Shown here one piece after another: positions 1 through 6,177 of a stretch of DNA of 15,197 bases (within the stretch, counting starts at the first letter, position 1; each line of letters opens with the position of its first letter). Source of the DNA: Oscillospiraceae bacterium UBA6370 (GTDB lineage: Bacteria > Bacillota > Clostridia > Oscillospirales > Oscillospiraceae); the NCBI GenBank assembly GCA_002437735.1, contig DJRC01000074.1, forward strand, positions 1-15,197, read 5' to 3'. The notes beneath the pieces are model-generated. The model was not told the origin of the DNA, searched no databases, and saw only the letters and a list, made by a program, of their open reading frames with translations. A program made the position numbers and the translations under genes.

Positions 1-211
1 TAGGGGCGCATAGCGCTTCCTCTGTGCCGATGTCGGTCAGCAGGCCCTTGAGCTCCGGGTAGGGCATCGAGTAGCGCTGCGAGAGATAGCGGAGCGAGGC
101 ACCGAGCTCGCCGTCCGGACCACCGTATTGGCTGATGATCGCCGCGGCGAGCTTCGGGTTGGGGTTGGCGATCTTCACCGGATACTGCAATTTCTTTTCA
201 TAGACAAACAT
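1..211 (-). CDS. cotJC: CotJC spore coat protein, manganese-catalase family (3' part missing)
   Basis: Spore coat protein of the ferritin-like Mn-catalase family, normally about 190 residues and made in the mother cell. Seventy N-terminal residues are visible. They start M-F-V-Y-E-K-K-L-Q-Y-P-V and continue with the family signatures QYGGPDGEL (about 33-41), LRYLSQRYSMPY and KGLLTDIGTEE. The ATG at 211 overlaps the TGA of the upstream gene by one base, so the two are probably translationally coupled as in other cotJ operons. Oddity: after GTEE the family normally has a metal-ligand stretch of the type E-L-A-H-x-E, but the last bases of the window read E-A-L-C-A-P. This could be a frameshift, a contig-end artefact or real divergence; the window edge prevents a decision. 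The family call is secure. Confidence 0.9.
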   Translation of the reverse strand, partial: MFVYEKKLQYPVKIANPNPKLAAAIISQYGGPDGELGASLRYLSQRYSMPYPELKGLLTDIGTEEALCAP

Positions 212-663
212 CAGTCGTTCCCTCCCAGATCCCACGGCCACGGATTATCGAGCCACTTGTAGCTGCCCGGCGTCAGGTCGGTCTGAAGCAGCGGGCCGTA
301 TTTCTCCTGATACTTCTCCCGTCCCTCGCGCGCGAGCTTGATATACGACCAGTAGAGCGCCAGCACCTCCTGATCGTCGCGGTGCGTGGTGAGATACAGC
401 CCCAGCTCGTCGATGGCGAAGTCAAGCGCCATCAGCTCGCTGAGCGCCGTGTTGGCAGCGGGGAAGCGGGTCTCCATGTCGGCATGGAAGGGCAGGTTCA
501 AGCCGGGGAACAGCGTGCCGGCCTGCAGGGCGTCCTGCTGGGAATAGCGCGTGGGGTTGTCGCACTGCACGGGAACATAGGGAAAGGCCAGTGGCGCACA
601 GCTGCCCGGCAGACGGCCCTCCAACGTGCCGCAGCTCTTCACCGCCGTATCGTTCTTTTCCAA
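211..663 (-). CDS. cotJAB: CotJA-CotJB fusion protein, spore coat
   Basis: A 150-residue protein joining two normally separate coat proteins. Residues about 23-60 match CotJA (LAFPYVPVQ, then DALQAGTLFPGLNLPF). Residues about 73-145 match CotJB (LSELMALDFAIDELGLYLTTH, KYGPL, YKWLDNPWPWD). No stop codon or internal ribosome site separates them; the only Met near the joint (residue 63) lacks a Shine-Dalgarno sequence. I chose the TTG at 663 because AAGGAGG lies just upstream at good spacing; the in-frame ATGs further upstream lack one. The next gene, cotJC, overlaps the stop. In Bacillus the cotJABC operon is SigE-dependent, but I found no convincing SigE promoter here. Family assignment is firm; the fusion is read directly from the sequence. 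Confidence 0.88.
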   Translation of the reverse strand: MEKNDTAVKSCGTLEGRLPGSCAPLAFPYVPVQCDNPTRYSQQDALQAGTLFPGLNLPFHADMETRFPAANTALSELMALDFAIDELGLYLTTHRDDQEVLALYWSYIKLAREGREKYQEKYGPLLQTDLTPGSYKWLDNPWPWDLGGND

Positions 664-740
664 ATGGGTCTCCTCCTTCTTGGCATTGAGCATTGCGCTC
701 ATACCAGTATACGCCGCGGCAAAAAAGAGGAAACGGGGCT

Positions 741-768
741 TTTCTTTCCGTCCGATGTCTGCTACAAT
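741..768 (+). promoter_or_regulatory. Candidate promoter of cwlD (extended -10)
   Basis: TGC-TACAAT (TACAAT at 763-768) is an extended -10 like the one in front of the aldolase gene at 9168-9173. The -35 is poor: TTTCTT at 741-746 with a 16-bp spacer. It would start transcription about 45 bases before the cwlD start codon. Tentative. Confidence 0.35.
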
Positions 769-817
769 ATGTCCATGGAAGAATAGAAAAAAGTCCCCGC
801 GCATAGCGTTGCACGGG

Positions 818-1555
818 GTGAGGAAATTGATCGTTCTTCTGCGTAAAAAATTTTTAATGCTCACGGCCTTATCGCTGTGCGGCATCTTCGTGCTGTGCGG
901 CGTACTCACGCGCGAAGCCCTGCCGGTCTTTCGTCCGGAGGGTATCCCGGAAGCACCCGTGATCGTCATTGACGCCGGACACGGCGGGGAGGACGGCGGA
1001 GCCGTCGCGGCGGACGGCACGGCGGAAAGCGGCATCAATCTTGCCATCGCGCAGGATCTCGACGCGCTGCTGCGCTTTCTCGGCTGTGAGACGAAGATGA
1101 CGCGCACGGAGGATACTGCCATCTACTCGGAGGGCGCCCAAACGCTGCGGGAGAAAAAATCCTCCGATCTTAGGAACCGTGCGGCACTGGTGAACGAGAC
1201 GCCGAACGCCGTGCTCTTGAGCATCCACCAGAACAGTCTCCCATCCTCGCGGCTCGTCCACGGCGCGCAGGCGTTCCACGCCCGCACGGAGGGCAGCGAG
1301 GCGCTCGCCGAGAGCGTACAGCGCGCGCTCAACGCGGCGGTGAATCCGGGAAACGAAAAGAGCCAAAAAGCTATTGACAAAAGCGTTTACCTGATGAAAA
1401 GCATCCACTGTCCCGCTGTGCTGGTCGAGTGCGGCTTTCTCTCCAACGCGGAGGAGGCCGCAAGGCTCTGCAAGACAGACTATCAGCGCAAGCTGGCTGT
1501 GACCGTCGCCGCCGGCTTTCTCGCGGGACTCGCCGGTGGGCAATCGGCAGCATAA
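818..1555 (+). CDS. cwlD: CwlD-type N-acetylmuramoyl-L-alanine amidase (spore cortex)
   Basis: Amidase_3 family zinc enzyme that removes the peptide side chain from muramic acid in the spore cortex, the first step toward muramic-delta-lactam. About 245 residues from the GTG at 818, matching the roughly 240 of CwlD. Residues about 10-30 form a hydrophobic signal/anchor segment (MLTALSLCGIFVLCGVL). The zinc and catalytic residues are present: His55 in DAGHGG, Glu70 in GTAESGIN, His137 in SIHQNS and Glu204 in VLVECGFLSN. DLRNR precedes the second His as is usual. The start is uncertain: GTG 818, TTG 827 and ATG 857 are all in frame and none has a strong ribosome site. radA follows after 22 bases, so the two are probably co-transcribed. 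The gene diverges from the cotJ operon. Confidence 0.88.
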   Translation: MRKLIVLLRKKFLMLTALSLCGIFVLCGVLTREALPVFRPEGIPEAPVIVIDAGHGGEDGGAVAADGTAESGINLAIAQDLDALLRFLGCETKMTRTEDTAIYSEGAQTLREKKSSDLRNRAALVNETPNAVLLSIHQNSLPSSRLVHGAQAFHARTEGSEALAESVQRALNAAVNPGNEKSQKAIDKSVYLMKSIHCPAVLVECGFLSNAEEAARLCKTDYQRKLAVTVAAGFLAGLAGGQSAA

Positions 1556-1577
1556 GAAACAGAAAAGGGGAGACCCC

Positions 1578-2942
1578 ATGAAGGCAAAAAACGTATTTTA
1601 CTGCACCGAGTGCGGCAACGAGACCGCAAAGTGGGCGGGGCGCTGCCCTGCCTGCGGCGCATGGAATTCCATCGTGGAGCAGGCCGCGCCGAAGGCGTCG
1701 GCGGCAGGGAAGGGGCGCACCAAGGCGCTCGCGCGCAGCAAGGCGCATCCGATCGCCGAGCTGCAGACCGAGCGGGAGCTGCGCTTTTCGACCGGCATGG
1801 GCGAGCTGGACCGTGTGCTCGGCGGGGGAGCCGTCAAGGGCTCGCTGGTGCTCGTCGGCGGCGCGCCGGGCATCGGCAAATCAACGCTGATGCTACAAAT
1901 TTGCAGTCAGCTCTGTCGTTTTGCCAAGGTCCTGTATGTATCCGGTGAGGAATCGCCGCACCAGCTCAAGATGCGCGCCGAGCGGCTGAAAGTCGCGAGC
2001 GGCAACCTTTATGTGCTCTCTGAGACCTGTCTCGGCGACGTGCTCGAATGTGTCAGCGAAGAAGCGCCGGACATTCTGATCGTGGACTCCATCCAGACGC
2101 TCTACAACGAGGAGCTGGATTCACCCGCGGGCAGCGTCAGCCAGGTCAAGGACTGCACGATGACGCTCATGCAGCTCGCCAAGGGGCAGGGCGTCACGGT
2201 GTTTGTGATCGGTCATGTCAACAAGGAAGGCTCCATCGCCGGCCCCAAGGTGCTCGAGCACATGGTGGACTGTGTGCTCTATTTCGAGGGCGACCAGCAC
2301 ATGACCTACCGCATCCTCCGCGCGGCGAAGAACCGCTTCGGCGCGACGAATGAGATCGGCGTCTTCGAGATGGAAAACGACGGCCTCATTGAGGTCGAAA
2401 ATCCCTCGGAAATGCTGCTCTCCGGCCGTCCTGCCGATGCGCCGGGGACCTGCGTGACCTGCGTGATGGAGGGCGCGCGGCCCGTGCTCGCGGAGATCCA
2501 GGCGCTGCTGGCAAGCTCGTCGTACCCGACGCCGCGGCGCACGAGCAACGGCTTTGACTACAACCGCGCGGCGATGCTGCTGGCGGTGCTGGAAAAGCGC
2601 GGGCAGCTCAAGGTGTCGCAGTGCGACGCGTATTTGAACATCATCGGCGGTCTGACGCTGGACGAGCCTGCCGCCGATCTCGCGGCCATTCTGGCGCTGG
2701 CGTCGAGCTATCTCGACAAGCCCATCGGCGCGCAGGTCGCCGCCATCGGCGAGGTTGGATTAACCGGCGAGTTAAGGAACGTTAACAATCTGTCCCAGCG
2801 GCTCAGCGAGGTGCGGCGGCTCGGCTTCACGGAGTGCATCATTCCAAAGCAGCACGGGAACCGTCTTGGACGTCCGGACGGCTTGACGCTGACGGAGGTG
2901 CAGAATGTCGGTGAAGCGCTGCGTGTGCTGGCGAGGTCGTAA
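1578..2942 (+). CDS. radA: DNA repair protein RadA (Sms)
   Basis: RecA-like ATPase that promotes branch migration in recombinational repair. It has 454 residues, the usual length. Domains in order: N-terminal zinc finger with C9-x2-C12 and C23-x2-C26; RecA core with Walker A GGAPGIGKST at 94-103, Walker B LIVDSIQ near 167-173, and the RadA-specific KNRFG motif at 251-255; and a Lon-protease-like C-terminal domain from about 300 to the end. The ATG at 1578 has AAGGGGAG upstream. An earlier in-frame start at 1536 would overlap cwlD and lacks the ribosome site. No terminator follows clearly; the GC-rich sequence soon gives way to AT-rich accessory DNA. Confidence 0.97.
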   Translation: MKAKNVFYCTECGNETAKWAGRCPACGAWNSIVEQAAPKASAAGKGRTKALARSKAHPIAELQTERELRFSTGMGELDRVLGGGAVKGSLVLVGGAPGIGKSTLMLQICSQLCRFAKVLYVSGEESPHQLKMRAERLKVASGNLYVLSETCLGDVLECVSEEAPDILIVDSIQTLYNEELDSPAGSVSQVKDCTMTLMQLAKGQGVTVFVIGHVNKEGSIAGPKVLEHMVDCVLYFEGDQHMTYRILRAAKNRFGATNEIGVFEMENDGLIEVENPSEMLLSGRPADAPGTCVTCVMEGARPVLAEIQALLASSSYPTPRRTSNGFDYNRAAMLLAVLEKRGQLKVSQCDAYLNIIGGLTLDEPAADLAAILALASSYLDKPIGAQVAAIGEVGLTGELRNVNNLSQRLSEVRRLGFTECIIPKQHGNRLGRPDGLTLTEVQNVGEALRVLARS

Positions 2943-2971
2943 CGCCGCTGACCGCGGAGCGCGGGATATAG

Positions 2972-3067
2972 TGTACGCAGGCGTTGCTGCGGCACGACGG
3001 CATCCCGCAGGCTGTGGAGTATTTGAAGCCGCAGCGTCCGCCGGACTGGAACACACAGTTGGCATGA
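2972..3067 (+). pseudogene. Possible gene remnant after radA
   Basis: A 31-codon open stretch without a start codon reads like coding sequence (ALLRHDGIPQAVEYLKPQRP, then PDWNTQLA, then stop) and has the GC-rich codon use of the neighbours. I do not recognise the family. It may be the 3' end of a gene whose beginning was lost when the adjacent island arrived. The evidence is composition and reading frame only. Confidence 0.25.
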
Positions 3068-3186
3068 CAGAAAATCTCGCTCATTCGATCAAAGCCTTTC
3101 CAATGAAAAATTTTTCACGGAAATAGTTTGCGCGAAGGAGCGACGGATTAACCCGGTTTTTTGAATCTTCAGTATGCCCAATGTCT

Positions 3187-4053
3187 TTAAAATAGTACAA
3201 GGAGAAAGGAAAAATGGCAACGATAGTAAAATACGCAATTCAAATCATGATTGCATTCCAATTTATTTCTCCCTTTTATCATGCCATATAGGGTATCTAC
3301 TTTCTCTTGTGTGCTGAGTCCTCCATTGACCTCAAGCCACCAAAATAGCTTTAACTGCAAACCTAAGTACTTTGTTGCTGGGTTTCGCTCCTCTTGCCTT
3401 GGATAGAATGCCGCTAATTTTGCGTGTTCCGCACGCTCAAGGTCTTTTTTCAGCCCTTCCAGTAAACCGTGCTTGGATAAGTAATCCATTTTTTCTTCCA
3501 ATGTCATATGGTGGCGTGGCATACGCCCAAGAACATTGATGAAGAAGGTCGGATCACGCTTACCCTTGAATGATACCGTCGTGTAATACTCGTCACATTC
3601 TACAATGTCTATAAATTGTCCAGCATAGTTTCGGTAGGCTTCCTCAAGGGTCATACAGACTTTTTGCTTGTTAAACCAGACCGTGGTAACGCTTGTGTTT
3701 ATCGTATTCGCAATTTCTTGAGGTGTCAGATTTTGCACCATTCTAAGCAATAACCCTTTCCATTGAGCTGGTGACAACCTTGAATGATGTATCAATGTCT
3801 GACTGGTTTCACAGAAAGTTTTACAACAATCCTTGCAACGGTATCTCTGTCTGCCTCCTGCTTTTCCGTGTCTCTTCAGACTGATACTCCCACAATGTGG
3901 ACACGCCAGAGGTATTTCATCATTCTCTTTTATGCTGTCCTTTGTGGTTTGTCCTCCTGCCCTCTTAACTTCCAGTGCAGCCATTAACTGGTTGACTTGT
4001 TCGTCGCTGAGTTTATCAATGTCAGTCAGCATCTCCTTGAAGAAATCGGCCAT
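3187..4053 (-). pseudogene. IS1595-type transposase, internally deleted
   Basis: A 288-residue product from the ATG at 4053, which has AGGAGG upstream. N-terminal zinc ribbon: C51-x2-C54 and C73-x2-C76 (CPHCGSISLKRHGK, RYRCKDC). Helix-turn-helix: LTPQEIANTINTSVTTVW, about 109-126. The first catalytic Asp is in ECDEYY (D154). The typical C-terminal block NPATKYLGLQLKLFWWLE (224-241) follows only about 70 residues later. Intact IS1595/ISXO2 transposases carry the second Asp and the last acidic residue between these points. Both appear to be missing through an in-frame deletion, probably near LERAE/HAKLAAFY (about 209-210). The last 28 or so residues (from NKLECNHD) do not resemble the family and may be a frameshifted tail. 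The family is clear; inactivity is inferred. Confidence 0.8.
3214..3291 (+). CDS. Tiny ORF with a strong ribosome site (25 residues)
   Basis: ACAAGGAGAAAGG stands a few bases before ATG 3214. The product would be MATIVKYAIQIMIAF followed by QFISPFYHAI, mostly hydrophobic. It lies antisense to the tail of the transposase. It could be the start of a small gene cut by the insertion sequence, or chance. I do not recognise it. Confidence 0.25.
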   Translation: MATIVKYAIQIMIAFQFISPFYHAI

Positions 4054-4378
4054 AGTAAGCCCTCCTAGCAGTATCCGCCTGTCTGCACTGCTTTCGGTGC
4101 TTGCTTTGTCGGATGGCGCTTTTAAGTCTGTTTTCTGTATTGCTGATGACACCATCCTTGATTTCTGTCCACTCAGCATCAGCGATGATTTCTACCCCAA
4201 GTTTCTTTGCAAATATTCTAGCCTCTGCTGTTACCCGATTGTTAGTGATGACAACAGGTGCCGCACCGTTATTGTAGTAATGGGTTCCAGCATATGAAAA
4301 GTAGTAACTCCATTTGTGAAGTTCACTTCTCAATAGCAGAGAGGATGGTGTGCAATTAGGTATCCCTAAATTGGACTG
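3254..4378 (-). mobile_element. Candidate decayed IS1595-family element with imperfect ends
   Basis: TAAATTGGACTG at 4367-4378 and its near inverse at 3254-3265 (11 of 12 positions complementary) bracket the transposase and the nuclease fragment, giving an element of about 1.1 kb. No matching flanking duplication is visible: the 8 bases outside are CATGATTG on the left and ATGTCGCT on the right. The transposase frame runs past the left end, which would fit a one-base loss in a G run turning an original ...KGEK-stop into read-through. The ends are tentative. Confidence 0.35.
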
Positions 4379-4384
4379 ATGTCG
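4022..4384 (-). pseudogene. C-terminal fragment of an Mrr-like restriction endonuclease
   Basis: An open frame from just after a stop at 4385-4387 down to 4022. It contains YAGTHYYNNGAAPVVITNNR followed by VTAEARIFAKKLGVEIIADA. This resembles the C-terminal half of the Mrr_cat fold (typically VYAG..YYN....VVTNS.FT..A..LAK...V.L). The N-terminal catalytic half with the D...ExK residues is not present in any upstream frame. There is no credible start codon or ribosome site; TTG 4333 is only the first possible initiator. The end overlaps the transposase start by 32 bases. It lies inside the candidate insertion-sequence ends, so it may be captured cargo. Homology is by motif only. Confidence 0.5.
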
Positions 4385-4540
4385 CTATCTTTTGTAATGT
4401 ATCCATGCGGAATTGAATGATTGTCGAGTGGTCATTGAATGTATGTTGCTCATTTGACTGTATATCAAAGTAGTGGCAATGTATCTGCACCTCCCAATCC
4501 TCTGATTTGAAATTTATATTTCTTCTGACCACAAAGACAA

Positions 4541-4576
4541 ACAAAAAGAGGATACTCTGTTTCAAAGGGTATCCTC
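4541..4576 (-). terminator. Orphan rho-independent terminator
   Basis: On the minus strand GAGGATAC pairs with GTATCCTC (4569-4576 with 4548-4555, 8 bp, 13-nt loop), followed by TTTTTGTTTG. No minus-strand gene is recognisable upstream of it, so it probably belonged to a lost gene. Confidence 0.55.
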
Positions 4577-4591
4577 GCGCAGATGCGACTA

Positions 4592-4621
4592 TTTATTCAC
4601 GCATTTCAAATTTTATTCACG
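4592..4621. repeat. Direct repeat TTTATTCACG, two copies 20 bp apart
   Basis: Copies at 4592-4601 and 4612-4621 place identical faces of the DNA about two helical turns apart. It could be an operator or a replication remnant. Nothing nearby identifies the binder. Confidence 0.35.
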
Positions 4622-4683
4622 ATTATACATAGCAACACTTATCTTGAAAAGGGACATTTATTTTGCCAATACTCAGAATATGA

Positions 4684-4794
4684 ATATTTTGTATTTTTTG
4701 CATAATAAAACTACTCGTAAAGGACGGAGCAAAAGCAACAATAGCAATTGCAATAATAATACTAATTGGAGCAATATGCTACATAGTAGGCTAA
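4684..4794 (+). pseudogene. Remnant of a small membrane protein
   Basis: An open frame after a stop at 4681-4683, with no start codon. It ends LVKDGAKATIAIAIIILIG followed by AICYIVG and a stop. That gives one transmembrane-like segment preceded by a charged stretch, typical of small phage or element-encoded membrane peptides. An ATG at 4680 is in another frame, so a frameshift could have destroyed the gene. Not assigned to a family. Confidence 0.3.
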
Positions 4795-4880
4795 GAACAA
4801 AGCCGTCTCCGTAAAGCAGTTATCCTTGCAGAAAGGAGAAACGCAAAAACAGCAAAAAACCGTTTTGGGGCTACCCTCTT

Positions 4881-4906
4881 TTGAACAAAATTTTTATTTT
4901 GTTCAA
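4881..4906. repeat. Perfect 11-bp inverted repeat
   Basis: TTGAACAAAAT, a TTTT loop, then ATTTTGTTCAA. It sits at the AT-rich edge of the island, 62 bases before the recombinase ATG. It is too AT-rich for a typical terminator and could be an operator or recombination site for the adjacent gene. Confidence 0.6.
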
Positions 4907-4967
4907 TTATATCTTTAGGTCGATCGAGGTCCCCCGCTTTGAACGACAGCTGTTTTTGCGAAAGCTC

Positions 4968-5987
4968 ATGAACGATTACCGTACCGAAGCGCCGCCGATC
5001 CTGCGCGACTTTCTATCCTACCATGAAACGATCAAGGCGCACTCCCGAAAAACCGTGGACGAATACTTTCTCGATCTGCGGAATTTTTTCCGTTATCTCA
5101 AGCAGGCGCGCGACCCGTCGCTGCGTGGTTTGGAGCTGAATGAAATATCCATTCTGGACATCGACCTCGATTTCGTGTCCTCTGTCACACTCACAGACAT
5201 CTACGGCTATATGACCTATCTGAGCCGCGAGCGCGTACTGCACCAAAACAGCGACGCCTCCGGCTATGGTCTCAATGCCGCCTCCAGAGCGCGTAAAATT
5301 GCAACGATCCGCTCTTTTTACAACTATTTGACCAATAAAGTCCACTTGATCAAGGAAAATCCGGTCAAGGATCTCGATTCGCCGAAGCTCAAAAAGACGC
5401 TGCCGAAATACCTCACCTTGGAGGAAAGCGTGCAGCTGCTGTCCTCGGTGGACGGACAGAACCGCGAGCGGGATTACTGCATCTTGACGCTTTTTCTGAA
5501 CTGCGGCCTGCGTATTTCCGAGCTTTGCGCGCTCAGCACCACGGACATTCAGGACGACGCGCTGCGCGTGCTCGGTAAAGGCAACAAGGTGCGCATCGTC
5601 TATCTTAACGACGCCTGCAAGGAAGCGCTCAACGACTATCTCGCCGTGCGCCGCCCCATCGTCGGGCGCGATCAGAACGCCCTCTTCCTCTCCTCCCGCA
5701 ACGAGCGCGTCAGCCGCTCGACGGTCCACGCGCTGGTGAAAAAGCACTTGAGCGAGGCCGGGCTCGACTCGACGCAATATTCCGCACACAAGCTTCGCCA
5801 CACAGCGGCGACGCTGATGCTGCAAAACGGCGTGGACGTCAAGGCCGTGCAGGAGGTTCTGGGCCATGAGCACCTCAACACGACGGAGATCTACACGCAT
5901 ATCGACAACGAGGCGCTGCGGATTGCCGCAAAGGCAAATCCCTTGTCACGCGTGAAGCCGTCGAAGAAAAATGAAGCGGGAAAATGA
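4968..5987 (+). CDS. XerC/XerD-type tyrosine recombinase
   Basis: Site-specific recombinase of 339 residues from ATG 4968. N-terminal SAM-like core-binding domain about 10-125 (LRDFLSYHETIKAHSRKTVD), catalytic domain about 145-320. All catalytic residues are visible: Arg182 (CGLRISELCAL), Lys204 (LGKGNKVRIV), His274-x2-Arg277 (SAHKLRHTAA), His300 (LGHEHLNTTE) and Tyr309 (EIYTHID). The spacings match E. coli XerD exactly from the first His to the Tyr. Start: an in-frame TTG at 4881 would use the AT-rich palindrome as coding sequence and is rejected, though ATG 4968 has only a weak ribosome site. It is somewhat longer than XerC/D (about 300) because of an insert near residues 50-100. It could be the housekeeping dif recombinase or an element integrase; two foreign segments flank it. 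The family is certain, the subtype is not. Confidence 0.9.
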   Translation: MNDYRTEAPPILRDFLSYHETIKAHSRKTVDEYFLDLRNFFRYLKQARDPSLRGLELNEISILDIDLDFVSSVTLTDIYGYMTYLSRERVLHQNSDASGYGLNAASRARKIATIRSFYNYLTNKVHLIKENPVKDLDSPKLKKTLPKYLTLEESVQLLSSVDGQNRERDYCILTLFLNCGLRISELCALSTTDIQDDALRVLGKGNKVRIVYLNDACKEALNDYLAVRRPIVGRDQNALFLSSRNERVSRSTVHALVKKHLSEAGLDSTQYSAHKLRHTAATLMLQNGVDVKAVQEVLGHEHLNTTEIYTHIDNEALRIAAKANPLSRVKPSKKNEAGK

Positions 5988-6019
5988 GAAAGAGGCGGAA
6001 CATATTCCGTCTCTTTCTC
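5986..6019. terminator. Bidirectional terminator-like hairpin after the recombinase gene
   Basis: A 15-bp stem with one G-T pair: 5986-6000 with 6005-6019, loop CATA. It begins inside the recombinase stop codon. The minus-strand side is followed by ATTTTCCC. Before the insert at 6029 arrived it would also have stood immediately after the stop codon of the amidase gene that now ends at 6683. Confidence 0.65.
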
Positions 6020-6136
6020 AATCACTCCATGAATTATGTTTCTGCCAATAGGACAGCTAAGAGACTACCAATATCTCATTGGCTCAAAAATTCTAGTTCC
6101 TTTTAAGTTAAACGTGAATCTATTTATCAGAGGACA

Positions 6137-6169
6137 AAGAGGCTCACCCCAGCAAGGAATGAGCCTCTT
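6137..6169 (-). terminator. Terminator of the orphan gene fragment
   Basis: AAGAGGCTCA (6137-6146) pairs perfectly with TGAGCCTCTT (6160-6169) around a 13-nt loop. On the minus strand it is followed by TTTGTCC. It begins 9 bases after the stop of the fragment at 6178. Confidence 0.7.
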
Positions 6170-6177
6170 CAAAGCTA

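Larger units (their letters stand above)
3068..4917. other. AT-rich accessory island between radA and the tyrosine recombinase gene
   Basis: Base composition changes from GC-rich to AT-rich shortly after 3067 and back abruptly near 4917. Inside lie an internally deleted transposase, a nuclease fragment, a small membrane-protein remnant, an orphan terminator and a 26-bp palindrome. No intact functional gene was found in it. I found no convincing target-site duplication at the borders, so the boundaries are approximate. Confidence 0.7.
4385..4967. other. 583-bp stretch without an intact gene
   Basis: AT-rich down to about 4917. It holds a hairpin with a minus-strand T tract (4541-4576), a direct repeat of TTTATTCACG (4592-4601 and 4612-4621), a remnant encoding a hydrophobic segment (4684-4794), the sequence GAAAGGAG (4840s) with no usable start codon after it, and a 26-bp palindrome (4881-4906). 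The last 50 bases are GC-rich and lead into the recombinase gene. Confidence 0.7.

Noticed and set aside
664..817. SigE promoter for the cotJ operon
   Set aside because: GTATACTG on the minus strand partly resembles a -10, but no -35 stands at the required 14-base spacing.
4356..4565. Minus-strand 69-codon frame in the island
   Set aside because: No ribosome site or recognisable domain; it begins inside the terminator hairpin.
4838..4879. Frame reading ...AKNRFGATLF, similar to the RadA KNRFGAT motif
   Set aside because: Only seven residues agree, the frame has no start, and the DNA differs at many positions; taken as coincidence.
4881..4967. N-terminal extension of the recombinase from TTG 4881
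   Set aside because: It would translate the AT-rich palindrome and 29 residues with no counterpart in the family; composition changes sharply within it.
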